Assembly (NCBI GenBank): GCA_028023455.1
Contig: JAQFVV010006203.1
Coordinates: forward strand, 6,418,821 to 6,482,820
DNA: 64,000 bases
Source of the DNA: Epiperipatus broadwayi
Lineage: Eukaryota > Onychophora > Udeonychophora > Euonychophora > Peripatidae
Direction of reading: 5' to 3'
A program made the translations under genes and the position numbers. The notes beneath the pieces are model-generated. The model was not told the DNA's origin, made no database searches, and saw nothing but the letters and a program-made list of their open reading frames with translations. Of the stretch, positions 45,231-59,019 are shown in pieces (the stretch's first letter is position 1; the number at the start of each line of letters is the position of its first letter).

Positions 45231-47039
45231 TTGGGGAAGGGTTCCTGACAAAGATATTTTAAGTGCTGGCTCTGGCTAAGCATTTATCATAAAGCTTGTA
45301 GAGGAATTGGCAATCCTCATTGTTTATAACTTACAAGCTTAAGAGATAGGGTCATGTGATCTATGACTCTAATTTTGACTATTTATGAGTTAATATTATA
45401 TTATATATATTTGGCAATGCAATAAGAAAGATTAGTTATAGTACATATAAGAAACTGATGCGAATATATTTGATTTACTTGATTAATAAATTAATTAAGT
45501 TTTTATAAAACACAACAGACTATTATATTTGAATTTCTGCCACTGACAAATTCAACATATCTTTATAATCAAGTAAATATAATTAATGACTTTAAATTTA
45601 TTTTATTTTTTATTAAATTATTTTTTGTGTGGGAGGTACGTTTAATTTTAAAACATTTTCTATTTTATTGAAATAATTACAGATATTTTTGAATGATTTT
45701 GTGCATTTCTGAACATTTTCTGATTCTGAAATGAAGATTGAACCCACATTTTTAGAATAATAATAATCTATTTATACTTGTGAACATTTAATAATAGGAC
45801 TCTCAATATTAATCATGAAGATTCTCATTTGTAGTAGCTTAAATTCTAGTAATTTAAATCTTTAATGTTTTGCATCATATTTATGGCACAGTGATAAATG
45901 ATAAATTGGTGTACAGACTTTAAATAATTATTATTCATGTTCCAGTTATTAATTTAATAATTAATATCTTCATGCTCTCATTTCCAAATGCTTAAGATTT
46001 GTCTATGTGTGTGTGTGTATGTGTTTAGATTAAATAGATAGAGTGATTCATCCTAACTTTTCAAAAGATGTTATCTTGTGTTTGGAAAGGAGAGTACTCC
46101 CCAAAAGTGTTTATAAGTTTATAATGCATGTGTAGTAAGTCATTCCTAATGATTGTTATAGATTAAAACATAGCGACATATCTTAATAATTACAATACAT
46201 TAAAGCAGTGATTCATTGTAGTTTTTGAATGTGCAATGAACTATGTTTGTTTGACTTTTCTCTTTATATTGATTCTCTTCTTTGCACATTGTCTTAATTT
46301 TTTTTGGTCTAAAAGTGTACTCCATTTCTATCTCATGTTCCAGAAATATGGCGATGCAAGTCCCATTTGTTTATGTAAATGTTAAGAGTCTGTGTTCTGG
46401 TTTCTCTGATATACTTGAAAAAAAAAACATTTTGACAGAATACATACTATCTAAGGATGATAGCAGTACTATATAATCTAAATATGCAAGAGAAGTATTG
46501 ATTTTATTTAACATTTATGTCTTTTTTATGTAGAATTTTCATATTTATAATATTTTATAAGTTATCTTAACTGTTTTAATATATAAAAATGGCAAAATCA
46601 AGGACTTATTTATTCTAGTTGGTCATAACTGCTGCTTATAAATTGCTTTGCTCTGATAATTTCTCAAGTTGACTGACCATAATTTTTAAATTTGAATCCA
46701 TACAGTGTCATTGTTTGCCATCATGACATAACAATAATTCAAAAATATTGATATAACATAGGCAATGTTTTACTCTTATGGAAACAATTATTAAATTAAA
46801 CACATAATGCAATACAGTATAAAGTTATGTTGGTAGCATAATGAAAGTAAATCAAAAATTTTACTTTCATTATATAGTATCTTTTCAACATCTTGAACAA
46901 TTTACTCAATAGTGTATAATGAGATTATTGTGGTCATTAAAGTATTATTGAAAATATTTAATTAAAATTATTATGCATTAATAAAAGAATTTGTTTATAT
47001 TTTTATGATAATGTATATATATTTTTGGCTGCAGAAAAG
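45231..47039. other. AT-rich region without confirmed gene
   Basis: Holds a TG dinucleotide run near 46.0 kb and a family D-like fragment at about 46.07-46.13 kb. A 42-codon frame opening at 46348 behind a plausible acceptor is discussed under findings. Confidence 0.45.
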
Positions 47040-50000
47040 AGTTTGCTATTAACTGACAGGAGACCCTTTGATTCTTCTTGGAGGCCTTAAAGGAACCGAG
47101 CAGGGCAAATTCTTAATGTCCACTCCATACGTTCTTGTCATTGCAGCTGTTATTACTATGTGATTATTCATATAGTATACAATCATGGATGGGCTGCTCA
47201 CCAACATGCATTAGCCAGTGTGGTGACTTTATTGGCTTTTTACCTCTGAGTTTAAAATCAAGAAACACCATGGTCTTTCTTCTCAGTTGCCTGATAAGGC
47301 AGAATGAATGTTTGTGTAAATGATATTTTCCCAATAGATATATACAATTATGACAGACAAAAATAAATCATGGCCCTTATTCCCAGGAGGCTATAAAGTC
47401 ACCAACTAAGGCAGCGGTTGGTGGCCAAAGGTGGAGGATGCTAAGAATCCCCTGATTGTGGACCCAGGCTGCCATTTGCTGATGACTTTTTATTTAGGTA
47501 CTTAGAACTGCAGATCACTTTCAAGGAAGGAAGATTGCAAGAATTAGAAGAATAATTGTCTTATATTAAATGGGATATTATTGGACATTGTGAAATTAGA
47601 AGAAAAGGTGAAGAAACAATTGATTTAAAAAGTGGACATGTATTCTATTATAAAGGCACAAATATTGGAAATACAAGCGGAGTAGGATTCATTATAAATA
47701 AAAAATGGAAGAATAACATTGTGGAGATTGATGGTGTATCAGACATAGTGGCAAGATATAGCAGATACTAAATGCAGATAATTCAGGTTTAGGCCCCAAC
47801 AAGTGCTCATAGTGATGAAGTAGTAGAAGATTTTTATATGGATGTACAAAAGGTTTTCGATTAGAGTAAACAACATTTTAAAATTGTTATGGGAGACTTT
47901 AATACTAGAATTGGTAAACAAATGAAAGATGAAAGTGCTGTAGGTAATTTTGGTTATAGTAATAGAAATGAGAGAGGGCATAGACTAGTGGAATTTGCTG
48001 AAAAAGAAAAACTTTATATTATGAATTCTTTTTTTGAGAAAAATGTGAAAAGGAAATGGACATGGAAGCATCCCAATAAAGGTACAGCAGAATTGGATTA
48101 TATTTTGACTAACAGAAAATACATATTTCAAGATTGTAATGTTCTTAATCAATTTAACACAGGAAGTGATCATCGATTAGTAAGATGTAAGATACGTGTT
48201 AATGCAAAACTAGAGAGACAAAAATTATTAAGAAAAACAATTTTTACAGTTGATATTTCTAATCTTCAGAAACATTCTGATGAATTTAAATTAGAACTTA
48301 CAAATCGGTTTCAAGTATTAGTAGATTTTGAACATGATTCAGATTTGAATGAAATTAATATGAAAATAACTGATACACTTTTAAAAACTGCAACAAAGAT
48401 AGCTGGTAGAAAAAAGCAGCAATTGACCAATAAAATTTCTACTGAGACTAGAGAATTTATGAAGAAAAGAAGGAATATGAAGATATACAAAAGTGATGCA
48501 TTAAAAAGGATTGAATATCTCGAATTTTGTAAAATGGTACGGAAAAGAGTTGAAAATAATATAAGAAAGTATAACTGTGAACTAGCAAGGAAAGCTGTAG
48601 AAGAAAATAAAAGTCTCAAGAATGTAAAACAACATTTTGGTATTGGTAGGAAATTTATATCTGCAATAAGAAAAAAAGATGGAATTATTACTAAAAAGAG
48701 AGATGACATTATGAAATGGGTAGAAGACTTTTATTAAGAATTATATATTAATAAAGAACAAGTACCTCCTATTTCTATTACATATTCTGAATTGCCCAGA
48801 ATTTTAAATGAAGAAGTGAAACATGCAATTAAATGTATAAAGAAAGGAAAGGCTTCAGGTAATGATGGAATTATAATTGATATATTAAAAGAAGCAGGTG
48901 AAGAAATATAATTTTTTTTAGCAAAGTTATATACCAAATGTCTAAATGATAAAGATGTACCAGATGATTGGAAGAATGCAGTAATAATACTAATATTTTA
49001 AAAAGGTGATAAAGAAGATATTAGAAATTACAGACCTATCAGCCTTTTATCAGTTTTATACAAAATTTTTACCAAGATAATTACAACTCATCTACAAAGA
49101 ACATTGGATTTCCACCAACCAAGAGAACAAGCTGGATTTAAAAGTGGTTTTAGTACAGTAGATCATATCCACGTATTGAGAGAAGTTATAGAAAGGACAA
49201 ATGAATATGAGTTGCCATTATGTTTTGGATTTGTAGATTATGAAAAGGCATTTGATTCTATAAACATTTCTTCAGTGATTAAAGCATTGGATCATCAAGG
49301 TATAGATCCAGGATATTGTCATATTTTAAAGAATATTTATAAAAATGCAACAGCAACAATTAGATTACATAATGATACTTGGAAAGTCAGCATTGAGAAA
49401 GGTGTAAGACAAGTGACTCCATATCTCCAAAACTTTTTACAGCATGTTGCAAGAAGTATTTTGTGGATTAAAATGGGAAACTAAAGAAGTGAAAGTAAAT
49501 GGAGATTATTTAAGTCATTTAGATTTTGCAGATGATATAATTGTTTTTGCAAATAATGCTTCAGAGCTGCAGGAAATGTTGCAGGAGTTATCAGATGAAA
49601 GTAGAAAAGTAGGACTAAAGATAAATGTTAAAAAGACTAAAGTAATGTTTAATCGATTTGCTCAAAATATGAAAATAAAGATTGATTATGATGAATTAAA
49701 GAAGTTAACAGTTACAAACACCTTGATCAGATTATTAATATAGATGGAAACATAATGGATGAAATTAATCATAGAATTAAACTTGGTTGGAGTGCTTTTA
49801 ATAGAAATAACTTGATACTAAAAGGAAATATGCCTATATGTTTGAAAAGGAAGGTTTTTAATAAATGTGTTTTACCAGTTCTTACTTATGGATCTGAGAC
49901 TTGGACACTTAATAGAAGAGCAATGCAGAGACTCCAGACCACTCAAAGAAGTATGGAGAGATGCATGTTGGGAGTAACAAGAAGAGATCGAAAATGCAAT

Positions 50001-50302
50001 GTATGGGTAAGAGAACAAACAGGTGTTACTGACCTCATTGAAAAAATTAAAAGATTGAAGTGGAGTTGGGCTGCACATATTGCTAGAAGAGATGATAATA
50101 GATGGACAATTGAAATCTTAAACTGGATTCCAAGAGATTGTAAAAGACCCAGAAAGATACCACATATAAGATGGATGGATAAAATAAAAAAGTGTGCAGG
50201 GGTGATGTGTAGAAGAGAAGCTAAAGATCGGAAAAGATGGATTAAACTTGGAGAGACCTTCATCTTGCAGTGGATTGATAATGGTTGATGATGATGATGA
50301 TA
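47040..50302 (+). mobile_element. RTE-type LINE, near full length, inactive
   Basis: About 3.26 kb, the normal size for RTE elements. It has a G+C-richer 5' leader (47.04-47.54 kb), an APE-type endonuclease and reverse transcriptase ORF with several lesions, and a 3' end made of GATGAT units (about 50.28-50.30 kb), typical of RTE tails. The 5' boundary is my estimate and no target duplication was established. It is much better preserved than the relative at 12.6-14.6 kb. Confidence 0.85.
47553..50288 (+). pseudogene. RTE endonuclease-reverse transcriptase ORF, broken
   Basis: Frame runs from about 47553. The endonuclease shows GVGFIINKKWK, Q-V-x-A-P-T-S (Tyr codon now TAG), MGDFNTRIGK and GSDHRLVR. 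The reverse transcriptase shows AIKCIKKGKASGNDGI, NYRPISLLSVLYKIFTKII, motif A FVDYEKAFDSI and motif C LDFADDIIVFA with both Asp intact, then a C-terminal region with LTYGSETWTLNRR, W-x-x-H-I-A-R-R and R-x-x-R-W. Lesions: in-frame stops at 47769, 47790, 47862, 48735, 48909 and 48999; frameshifts near 49413, 49446 and between 49715 and 49755. The longest intact piece is 282 codons (47889-48737). Confidence 0.88.
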
Positions 50303-53300
50303 TATATTTTAGTTTTGTAGCAATAACTGAACAAATGTAATGGTAAAAGTTGAATAATTGACCCTTGGCTGATACAATCATTGCTCTTAGTTTAATTAAA
50401 GAAACACTAATAAAGATAGGAAGACCAAAGTCTGAAATAATATACTTAATTATAAAAATTAACACCTGTATTTGACATTTCAATATGAATAATTGAAACA
50501 ATATCTTGGTTAACAGGAGATAAAGAAATAAACACATTTTGTTGCTTTTTAAAAAAATATATATGAAATTTATATTAAAAAAGTTATGCTTTCCTATAAA
50601 GTATTTGAATTTACAAAGATTAAATTACTTGCTCCTTTCTAATCTCATCACATGCCACTGACCATATATATATAGTCTATTTATACCATATTTTATCTAG
50701 ACCATGCTATAAAACTATTTATTTCCTTATCATGATTATATTTATGAGCTGTGATCTGCCATCTTAGGTTTATGTAAAACAAAGGATTTAAAGTTAATGC
50801 ATTCACACACATTTAATGGTATTTAATTAGCACTTTATAAACAATTTGCTTTGAATTATAATAGGGCTAAAACAAGCCCTATATATATCTCTACATTTCA
50901 AAAAATGATATGGAAATGGATACCAAGCTAATTTTCAACAAAAGAAATGACAAGAAGAAAAGGTTAAAGAAATATGATTCATTATGTATTCAAAAAGTAT
51001 AATGAATCAGCATGAATAGTATTAGTTTATAAAGTCAGTAAATACAATTTCAAATCATTATTGTGCCATAAATATGACATGAAATTATCAAAAATACATT
51101 AATTACTAGTTTAATTAATAGAATTTAAGCTACTAAGAAATATTAATTGAGAGAATTCTATAAAACATTCATAAATTTAGCTTTTGTTATATAAATATAT
51201 TTCAGCAAAATTCTAAGAGTTATATATATATAACAATGCAAAATACAAACAATATATAAAATAAATTAATAGACCATTAAGATTTAAGTTATTAAAAATA
51301 TTAAATAATGAACAAATTGCAGAAGCGCTTTCAATTACTACCACTTAATCTTTTTCAACTGCAATTTGTTTATTATTTAAGGTTTTTTTAAAATTTAAAA
51401 GTTTATCATAATTTATTTATTTATTACTATTATATATATAACTTTCCACTAGTGGTTTTGTTCAAATAATACCCTCTTGAAATTAAGTAATTTTTAAATG
51501 CATTTACAAATAGACATTTAGACCAAATTTTTTAATGTATTTATTTTTTTTAAATGTCAGTTTAAAAATTATATTTGTATATTTTCTGAAATAAAATTTG
51601 AATAAATGTATTTTAAAATATTTTTAAACAAATAAGTTTCCAAATAATTGCTTGCATTTTGTATTGGTAATATAACAAATGCTTATATTTAAATACTTTA
51701 AAAATTGTAACAATGAAAATAAATAATTAAAATACTAAACAATTCCAACAATTATTGAGGGAAAAAAGTGCATTGATGCTGCAATATACTTCATCTATAT
51801 ATTATTAAATATATATAAATTAACAACAAAAAACATAAATAAACAAAATTTTGTAAATTTAATAAATCTTTAAACACAGTAGCGGCCGCTTGTCTGTTTC
51901 AAAGTACTATATGCAATGATATTTATTAATAATTATATTAATTTTTTAATTTTGTTTAAACAATCATCTTAATTTATATATATATTATAATAAAATATAT
52001 TCTATCAGAGTATGTAAACAATTATCAGTTATTACTATGATAAATATTTGATACATTACAATATTTGTTACTTTGCTGAGTCAGACTTTCAATACAGTGC
52101 ATCTTTGTCAAAGCACAATTACAATGAAGATTAGAAAATACCTTAGCATATAAGCATGCATATAAATATATACGCAATTAGTTGCTGATTAACATAGTCA
52201 TTAGCATGTTTTCATATATGCTTGTTTAAATTTACCTAGTAGTTGGTTATATTGACCAATGTTTGTTAAAGAGAAATACTATTGATTCTTATATTTACGG
52301 AGTTCTTAGAATTAATTATGTACCAATTTTTTTTTATTTTGCATTTTTTATTATTACTTTCTAAACAAATAATCTTAGCATCGACAGTTTAAAAGAATAC
52401 CCAGATTTTTTTTATTTATAGTAACTATCAAAATTGCACAACCCACATGCAAATCATCCTAGGGCAATCCACATATGCAATCCACATTCTGACATCACAG
52501 AATAATAATGTTTACAGCCCTCTAAGGTCAGGGAGAAAACAAGAGATCCTTAACTATTTACCTAAGTTATTGATTACAAATAACGACCACAAACTGCCCA
52601 AAATAATGAGACATTATTTATTCATGTACCACAATGCAAAACATAGCATGGCCTGACTTTAGTCAATTGATTAATAAATTAACTTAAGGTCAATAAATTT
52701 TTCCAAACTTTCTTAGATTAATTTTAAATTTTGCATAGATGTAGTATATAGTGGTGTAATGCTTCAATATTTTAAAATAATTCCTATCTGGTACTATTGA
52801 TGTAAAATACTATTAACATTAATTGTTTAAATGGATTCCAATCTACTGCATAAACACATAACTACTCTCTACTTTCATCACCACTATTCTAAGCTTGTAA
52901 ATTAAGGATGATCTTACTACATGACTATTGTAATCAATTACAGGTTATGATATTAGTACACAATAAGTAATAAAATAATTCTAATATACAGGAATCCACA
53001 TCTGTATTACAATGATATCTATATAAGAACAAATACATATAATTGTATGCCTATGGTAGAAATTAACCATCTACCACATGTATAGCATACTGTGACTAAA
53101 AGTCACATATGTATCACTATGACATGTATGAAAAAAAAAGGAATGGCATATGGCAGGACTTAATCATCTACCACACATCACTGTTTAAATAAAATAAGAT
53201 TGTAAGGAATCATTAGGTCCAAATGATGTTACAATCATCTAATACTAATGTGTTGAATGAGAATCAGATATAACTCATAACCCAAATTGATGAATACCAA

Positions 53301-54159
53301 TTGCACATTCTTATCAATAATAATAATTCAAATACAAGACTAGTTATCTAAAACTGATATCTATTTAACAGAACCCCAATCTAGCTTGTCTATGCAGTAG
53401 GTTTACCTCCCATTCATAATTTTAAAATTTTACTAATTTAACTTACTATTATTAAATAAATAAAGTAGAAATAACGATTTAATTAATATACAACCCTTAA
53501 TAGCATGATAAGAGATCATGATTATAAGTTAATTCTCTTTTGTAGTGATAAGGAGAACAAATTACTATCTCTTGGCATACCTGCTTGTAAACAGATTAAA
53601 AATAAATCATTATTCATTAACAAATTTCCTTAGATTGGAGATAATAATTAACTAAGTATTAGTTTAAAAGTTATAATTATTCTTTCAGTTTAACAGTTTA
53701 CCGTCAGTTATTAGGTATTTGTGGAATTGATTCTTTAAAAAAAAAATCATAACTATGGTGTACGAAGGTTTAAATCACTATTTCACATTCATTTTGAATG
53801 TATAGATATGAATTAAATCTTGTTTTGATGGCTGATTCGTGCTGTAGCATTGGACATCAGCTTTTTCTTCTTCTAAGATGGATACACACGTTTGGATGGT
53901 TTCTTCTGCTGATGATGGTTTCTTTGACGTGACTCAGTGATGGATTTTTGGTCAGCTACTGGAAGCTTGATAAAGTGATGCAGATAATGGCTTTTTTATT
54001 CTTGCATGCTCTCACAAAAAAATAAATAAAGCAGTATAATAATATTGGCAGAATAATAATCACTGGGAGAAAAGTAGTCACTAGCAGAATAATAATTACT
54101 GGCAGGATCAAGATAAAACAATCATGAATGTAATTTCCAGCACTATTTATATGATTTTT
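50303..54159. other. AT-rich region without gene
   Basis: Among the most AT-rich parts of the window (51.2-52.0 kb especially). ORFs of up to 69 codons have no motif. A single GCGGCCGC at about 51.88 kb is an isolated G+C island of eight bases. No element ends found. Confidence 0.5.
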
Positions 54160-54674
54160 AATTATCTTTTCAATATTAGGGTATGAGCACAGACTTTCAC
54201 ATGACCCACCACTCTCCACTCCATCTAATAAGACTGATATACTTAAACACATATATGTTGAAAAGATAAATAATCACCAATATCCGTATTTCATGCTAAA
54301 CCAGCAATCATCAGTTAGTCCATATTATCATCTATACACATATATGCCATAAGTGCTCAGATATATATATATATATTAAGATAGCCAAACCTCATACTTT
54401 AATGGACAGGCTTCAATCTACTCCACACTCCAACTCTTCAACCGTCCATCCAATTGAAAATCTCATGATGGAATGCTGAAATGCCACCCTGAGGCCGAGA
54501 TTCTTGTCACACCCATGCTGACCTAAGGTATGTGTTTAAGTGTATCAGTGTTATTAGATGGAGTGGAGAGTGGTGGGTCGTGTGAAAGTCTGTGCTCATA
54601 CCCTAATATTACATATATATATAGACACAGGTATAAATAAGCCTGTGTTTCAGTTATTAAATTATCTTTTCAAT
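54160..54674. mobile_element. Family A insertion with perfect 15-bp target duplication
   Basis: The insert 54175-54659 (485 bp) is flanked by AATTATCTTTTCAAT at 54160-54174 and 54660-54674. The left part is a minus-strand copy ending at CTGACCTAAGGT; the right 120 bp are plus-strand, beginning TGTGTTTAAGTGTATCAG, so about 85 bp at the two ends are inverted copies. The 3' end carries the ACACAGG/CCTGTGT hairpin, TTTCAG and ATTA. This defines the family's 3' end. A 5' inversion by twin priming, or inverted PLE-type repeats, would give this structure. Confidence 0.9.
54270..54328 (-). ncRNA. Hammerhead ribozyme motif, family A copy A5
   Basis: Minus strand: inner stem I CTAA/TTGG (one G-U), CTGATGA, stem II TGCT/AGCA, GAAA, stem III ATACGGAT, outer helix with one mismatch. 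Core intact; stems slightly decayed. Confidence 0.65.
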
Positions 54675-55168
54675 AAAATTCAGATCCATCTCTTACAGTT
54701 TGGATCCTCTGACTTATTGGCCATAGATATCTCCCTTACGTTTGCTGAGATCTCAGTTTATTTGTCTAATACAGTACTTGCAAACTCTTATTTTTGAACG
54801 GGAATAATAGCCTTTTTAATTAAATTATTTATCTCCTTAAACTTAATCTAGTATTATAGAATGTCATTTCCACTTTTTAACACCTTTTACTTTTAAACTG
54901 CTTTTAAGTTAATTATTAGAATCAATTATCTTTTTCTTTTTATAAACTTTAGAAAACATTTAGTTTTTTAACACAAATTAACTTCATAATTAATTATACT
55001 ATATACATTTCTCTGTGCATTTACTATATTTAATTTTTATCTTTAAAATAAACTTTATTAAAAATTTTAAATTTAAATTTTATTCGTAATTTTTAACATT
55101 CAAACATGAAATATATAAATGTGTATTTTTCAAATATAGTAAACAAAAATGACTACTATCTTTTAAAC

Positions 55169-55464
55169 CAGCGGTCCCCAACCTTTTTGCACTTAAGAGC
55201 ACATTCTATAATACTCGCCAGGTGGCGGGCACCATTTATTTTTTCAATGTAAATTTATATTTTGGATATTGTTAATAATACACATAATGTACAAAAAAAT
55301 ATATATTTCAAAAATAAAATTTTAACATTTGATTACAATATAATACAGTAATTTATAATAAATTTTAAAAATTAAATTTTTTATCGTGTTCGGATAGCGG
55401 CGGGCACACGTAAAATGGTCTGCGGGCGCCATGGTGCCCGCTGGCATAGGGTTGGGGACCTCTG
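55169..55464. mobile_element. hAT MITE, 296 bp
   Basis: Inverted ends CAGCGGTCCCCAACC and, inverted, CAGAGGTCCCCAACC; perfect 8-bp target duplication TTTTAAAC at 55161-55168 and 55465-55472. TA at positions 4-5 again marks a Buster-type hAT. Sub-terminal GGCGGGCACC-like motifs recur inverted. No coding capacity. Confidence 0.93.
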
Positions 55465-55472
55465 TTTTAAAC

Positions 55473-56680
55473 AATTTATTGCATCAGTTTATTATCTAAT
55501 TCTTCTCCAAATGAGATCAAACTATCTAATATATCTTTTTACGCTCCTATCTACTGAGTTTGAACCCCTACTACCTATAATATCAAAATTATATGCTAAA
55601 AAATAATCTAAATTTAACTATAGCTATTTTTCCAACCCTACCTAATTATCTGTATCAGTTGTAAAGATACACATATATATATACTGGCCAAGAAAATATT
55701 GCTAATATTATACAAGTGCAATTCAGTAATCAATTTATATTCTATTGGAATCAAAGCTTATTAACAAAGTGCAAGCTATTATATGTGATGTACATGAGGT
55801 GGCTTTAAGCAAAACAACAGATATCACAGTTAAATTGTACTTACCTTTTTTTGGGTCAAATTGCATTAAAAAAAAACAAAGCTGTAACAACATGACTCCC
55901 TATTTTTAATACTTATTACCAAAAGCATTTTTTTTTCTAATTATGCATGTTTGCTTTTTTTTTTACAAGAGGCTCCATCTCTTGATGAAAAATTAAATTA
56001 AATTTTAAAAATATTTATACAATTGATAAAGCACTAATCAGTAGCATTAGCAGACAAAACCACTGCATGCTGGTCTTTTATATGGTGCTAAATGCTGCTT
56101 TTATAAAAAGCATGAGACATTACTAAAAAAGTTGAATGCACTACTGGAAAAGTAAATATAAATAACCAAATTAATTTTCAGTATTTTTGGTAGAATGATT
56201 CAGGTATTTAAAACTCTAACATATCTGATGATCAAGATTGATTCTGAGAAATTTAAGTGTAGTAAGAAAGGTCAATCTAATATATTTTTACTATATCTAC
56301 TTATATCACAATTACTTTCAATTATTTTGATTGATTACATATATAAATTGGCCACAAATATAGTGAAAAAATAGTTTACTGCATAAATCATATTATGAAA
56401 TACTGGCAAAATTGTAGTCAATGGATGATAGCCTTTCCATAGTTCACCTTGCAAATAAGTCTTTGCCTGTGAAAAAAACTAGTAAGACTAGCTTTTTTAA
56501 AAACCTTTTAACATGCATTATTTTTAAAGCATATTTCTTTTTTAGAAGAAAATAAAATCTTAATTGAAATGTTAGTTAATTAAGCACTAAGAAACTGATC
56601 TGGGAACTTTAATGTTCATTTCAATTCTTTGAATCACAGGTAAAGATTATGCTGGCATTGAATTTATGTGTAAATGCAAA
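55473..56680. other. AT-rich region without gene
   Basis: Scattered phrases such as GAGGCTCCATCTCTTGATGA and TACTGGCAAAATTGTAGTCAATGG could be remnants of a transposase, but no continuous frame is present. Confidence 0.35.
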
Positions 56681-56744
56681 TGTAAACATAATGAGAGTGC
56701 TAATAGCTCTAAATAAGCTTTTTTTTCTATCTAGAATTATCCCT

Positions 56745-56785
56745 ATCCCAAACCAGTTTCGAGCTGCTGGCTCTCCTCAGTGATG
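56745..56785 (-). ncRNA. Hammerhead ribozyme motif, family C copy C1
   Basis: Minus strand: CTGAGGA, stem II GAGC-CAGCA-GCTC (4 bp perfect), GAAA, stem III ACTGGT, then T and TGGGA. Stem I pairs only over three bases here (CATCA/TGGGA). Confidence 0.6.
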
Positions 56786-57049
56786 TGCTAGAATATTTAG
56801 ACACTGGATTTAAAATAGAAACTCCAGCCCAGCATTTATCAAACACTTAACTATTAAAAAAAAAATCTCAATAGCTATATGGAACTGAAAAAAAAACAGA
56901 TACACCATATATTAATAGCCTTAGGAAAAAGGCAAACTATAATAGTAAGAAAATCAAGTCATACATCAGCTTGTGTTTACAAATGTAAATATAATGAGAT
57001 TGCTAATAGTTCTAAACAAGCTTTTTTTTTCTATCTAGAATTATCCCTA

Positions 57050-57090
57050 TCTCCAAACTGTTTTCAAACTGATGACTCTCCTCAGTGAGG
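57050..57090 (-). ncRNA. Hammerhead ribozyme motif, family C copy C2
   Basis: CTGAGGA and GAAA present, 5' stem I CCTCA; stem II and stem I have several mismatches. Probably inactive. Confidence 0.45.
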
Positions 57091-57160
57091 CACTAGGATA
57101 TTCAGACCCTAGGTGCTAAGATATTCAGACACTAGATCTAATGTCTGAATGTCCTAGTTT

Positions 57161-57200
57161 CTCAGTGAGTATAGCCATCAGCTTGAAACCGGTTTGGGGA
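57161..57200 (+). ncRNA. Hammerhead ribozyme motif, family C copy C3 (core mutated)
   Basis: Keeps stem II AGC/GCT, GAAA, a perfectly palindromic stem III ACCGGT and the TGGGGA strand, but the first core strand reads GTGAGTA instead of CTGAGGA. Confidence 0.45.
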
Positions 57201-57330
57201 TAGGGATCATTCTAGATAGAAAAAAAGCTTGTTTAGAATTATTAGCACTCTCATTATATTTACATTTGTAAATACAATCTTATTAAATTAAATGATGTGA
57301 CATATGACTTGATTTTTTTACTATTATTTA

Positions 57331-59019
57331 AATGCAAGTATGTATAAATATTTTATAAAGTTGTTGTTTATAAATATTTTATAAAATATGGATAATAAAT
57401 TTAACAATGTATTAATTAAGTAAAGCAATTAAAATAATGAGAAACCAAATAAAGAAAATATTACTAATTATTAGTGTTTTTAAATACTTGAAAAATCAGT
57501 TATGATAATAATAGTAACAAAAAAAAGTAGAATGCCCAACCCAACAATATTTTTTCTACTCTAGTGCCATCTATTATAGACTTAGGTTATCAGTCGTTAC
57601 CAATTAGTGGTGCAATTTAATTTCTATTTTTGCTTTTATCAATAAGGACTTTAGATTTAAAGTTGGAATCAGTTAATTCCACATTTTCTAACAAAGTAAA
57701 AGCTTGAAAATTAATAACTCTATAGCTTTGAGTTGCCAACCTGCTATATAATTATAAAAATCTGATATCCATAGGTTCTTTTTTAATTTCAAGCTATTGA
57801 TATGATAGTAAAAAGAAATTAAAAATGATTGTTGGATGCATAATTGTACTAGTTCCATCTTTGATTTCCAAGTCTTCATTGATAAAGATAAAAGCAGAAA
57901 CTGATTTGGGAGTTTTGCACTGTCATCTAGGAAATGCTGGTTATTTAAGTTTATAATAGATGGCGCTAAAATAGAAAAAAATGCTCTTTTTTTTTTGTAG
58001 TAAGCCGAATCATATGTTGTTATGATAGTAAAATTTAGTAAAAATAAGAAATTATTCTGCGATCCTTAAAAGTTACTTATAAAACAATAATTTTGTCTAA
58101 AGTATAGTTTTAAAAGATGTGAGAAGAATGGAAGAAATGAAATAAAAAATAATATTAGAAATGTTGGAGGAAAGAGAATCAAAGAGGATCCTGATTAAGG
58201 TTGGGATATTTTAGAAAATAAAATTATGAAGTTTGTGTGGGGGGGGGGGGAAAAAGAAGGTAAAAAAAATGTTGATGAATTAAAAAAAAAAAAAGATTTG
58301 TAATGATTATTTAAAAAGTTGGAGAAGAGGATGTTCTGTGGAAAACTTGCTATTGGCAGCTAATTAGTGATGATGATCAAAGTTACTTATGAGTTGGGCT
58401 ATGAAATAAATAAAACGATTGTTGTTTCTTTTGTTTATGTGTAAGATTTTATATTAAGAATGAAATATTGCATTAGGTTTCTGAAATTTTTAACATATTG
58501 TTGCCATGGCTACATTGATATGATTCAGAATTGTAAGCAGTGATTCAATGTTAGTTCTTTGTGAACTTTTTTAATTGCATCATTTTTAGTTGAATGGTGA
58601 ATTATTATTATCAATTGTGTTTTGTCCAAATTTTTTATGAAAACGCGAATAAAAGTAACAATGAAAATTTAATTAAGTTGTAAATTAATTTGTCTGCAAA
58701 TATTTTCGCCGTTAATAAAAAAAAAAAAAAAGAGAGAAAAACTTACATACAAATAATATACTATACACATATATGTATGAGTTAGAAACTTAATTAATTA
58801 ATTATGAAACTATTGCTAATCAATTGACCAGCAGTAATGTAAGCTTTTGTTTAGCGTCACTCGCCTTCTGTAATTTTTCCTGGTCTATAATTTATTAAAA
58901 TTAAGTTTCGAAAATAATATTCAGTAAATAAAAATAATAATTTTCTCTTAATTTTATTCTGTTACTGATAGGACATGTATGAATCATTCATGTCCAGGTA
59001 GGAAGAGTTCAAATACATA
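57331..59019. other. AT-rich region without gene
   Basis: Includes a run of about 12 G at 58.24 kb and poly-A tracts. No exon or element end recognised. Confidence 0.5.

Larger units (their letters stand above)
56690..57330. repeat. Repeat family C: two direct copies and one inverted copy
   Basis: Copies near 56.70-56.83, 56.94-57.12 and, inverted, 57.14-57.33 kb, sharing CTAATAGTTCTAAACAAGC, TCTATCTAGAATTATCCC and a hammerhead motif. The second and third form a foldback separated by only about 20 bases. Confidence 0.85.

Noticed and set aside
47135-47323. 62-codon ORF in the RTE 5' leader as a separate ORF1
   Set aside because: No coiled coil, zinc knuckle or other ORF1 feature; RTE elements commonly lack a conserved ORF1.
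51880-51890. GCGGCCGC (NotI-like) as a sign of vector contamination
   Set aside because: Surrounded on both sides by host-like AT-rich sequence with no polylinker or vector text.
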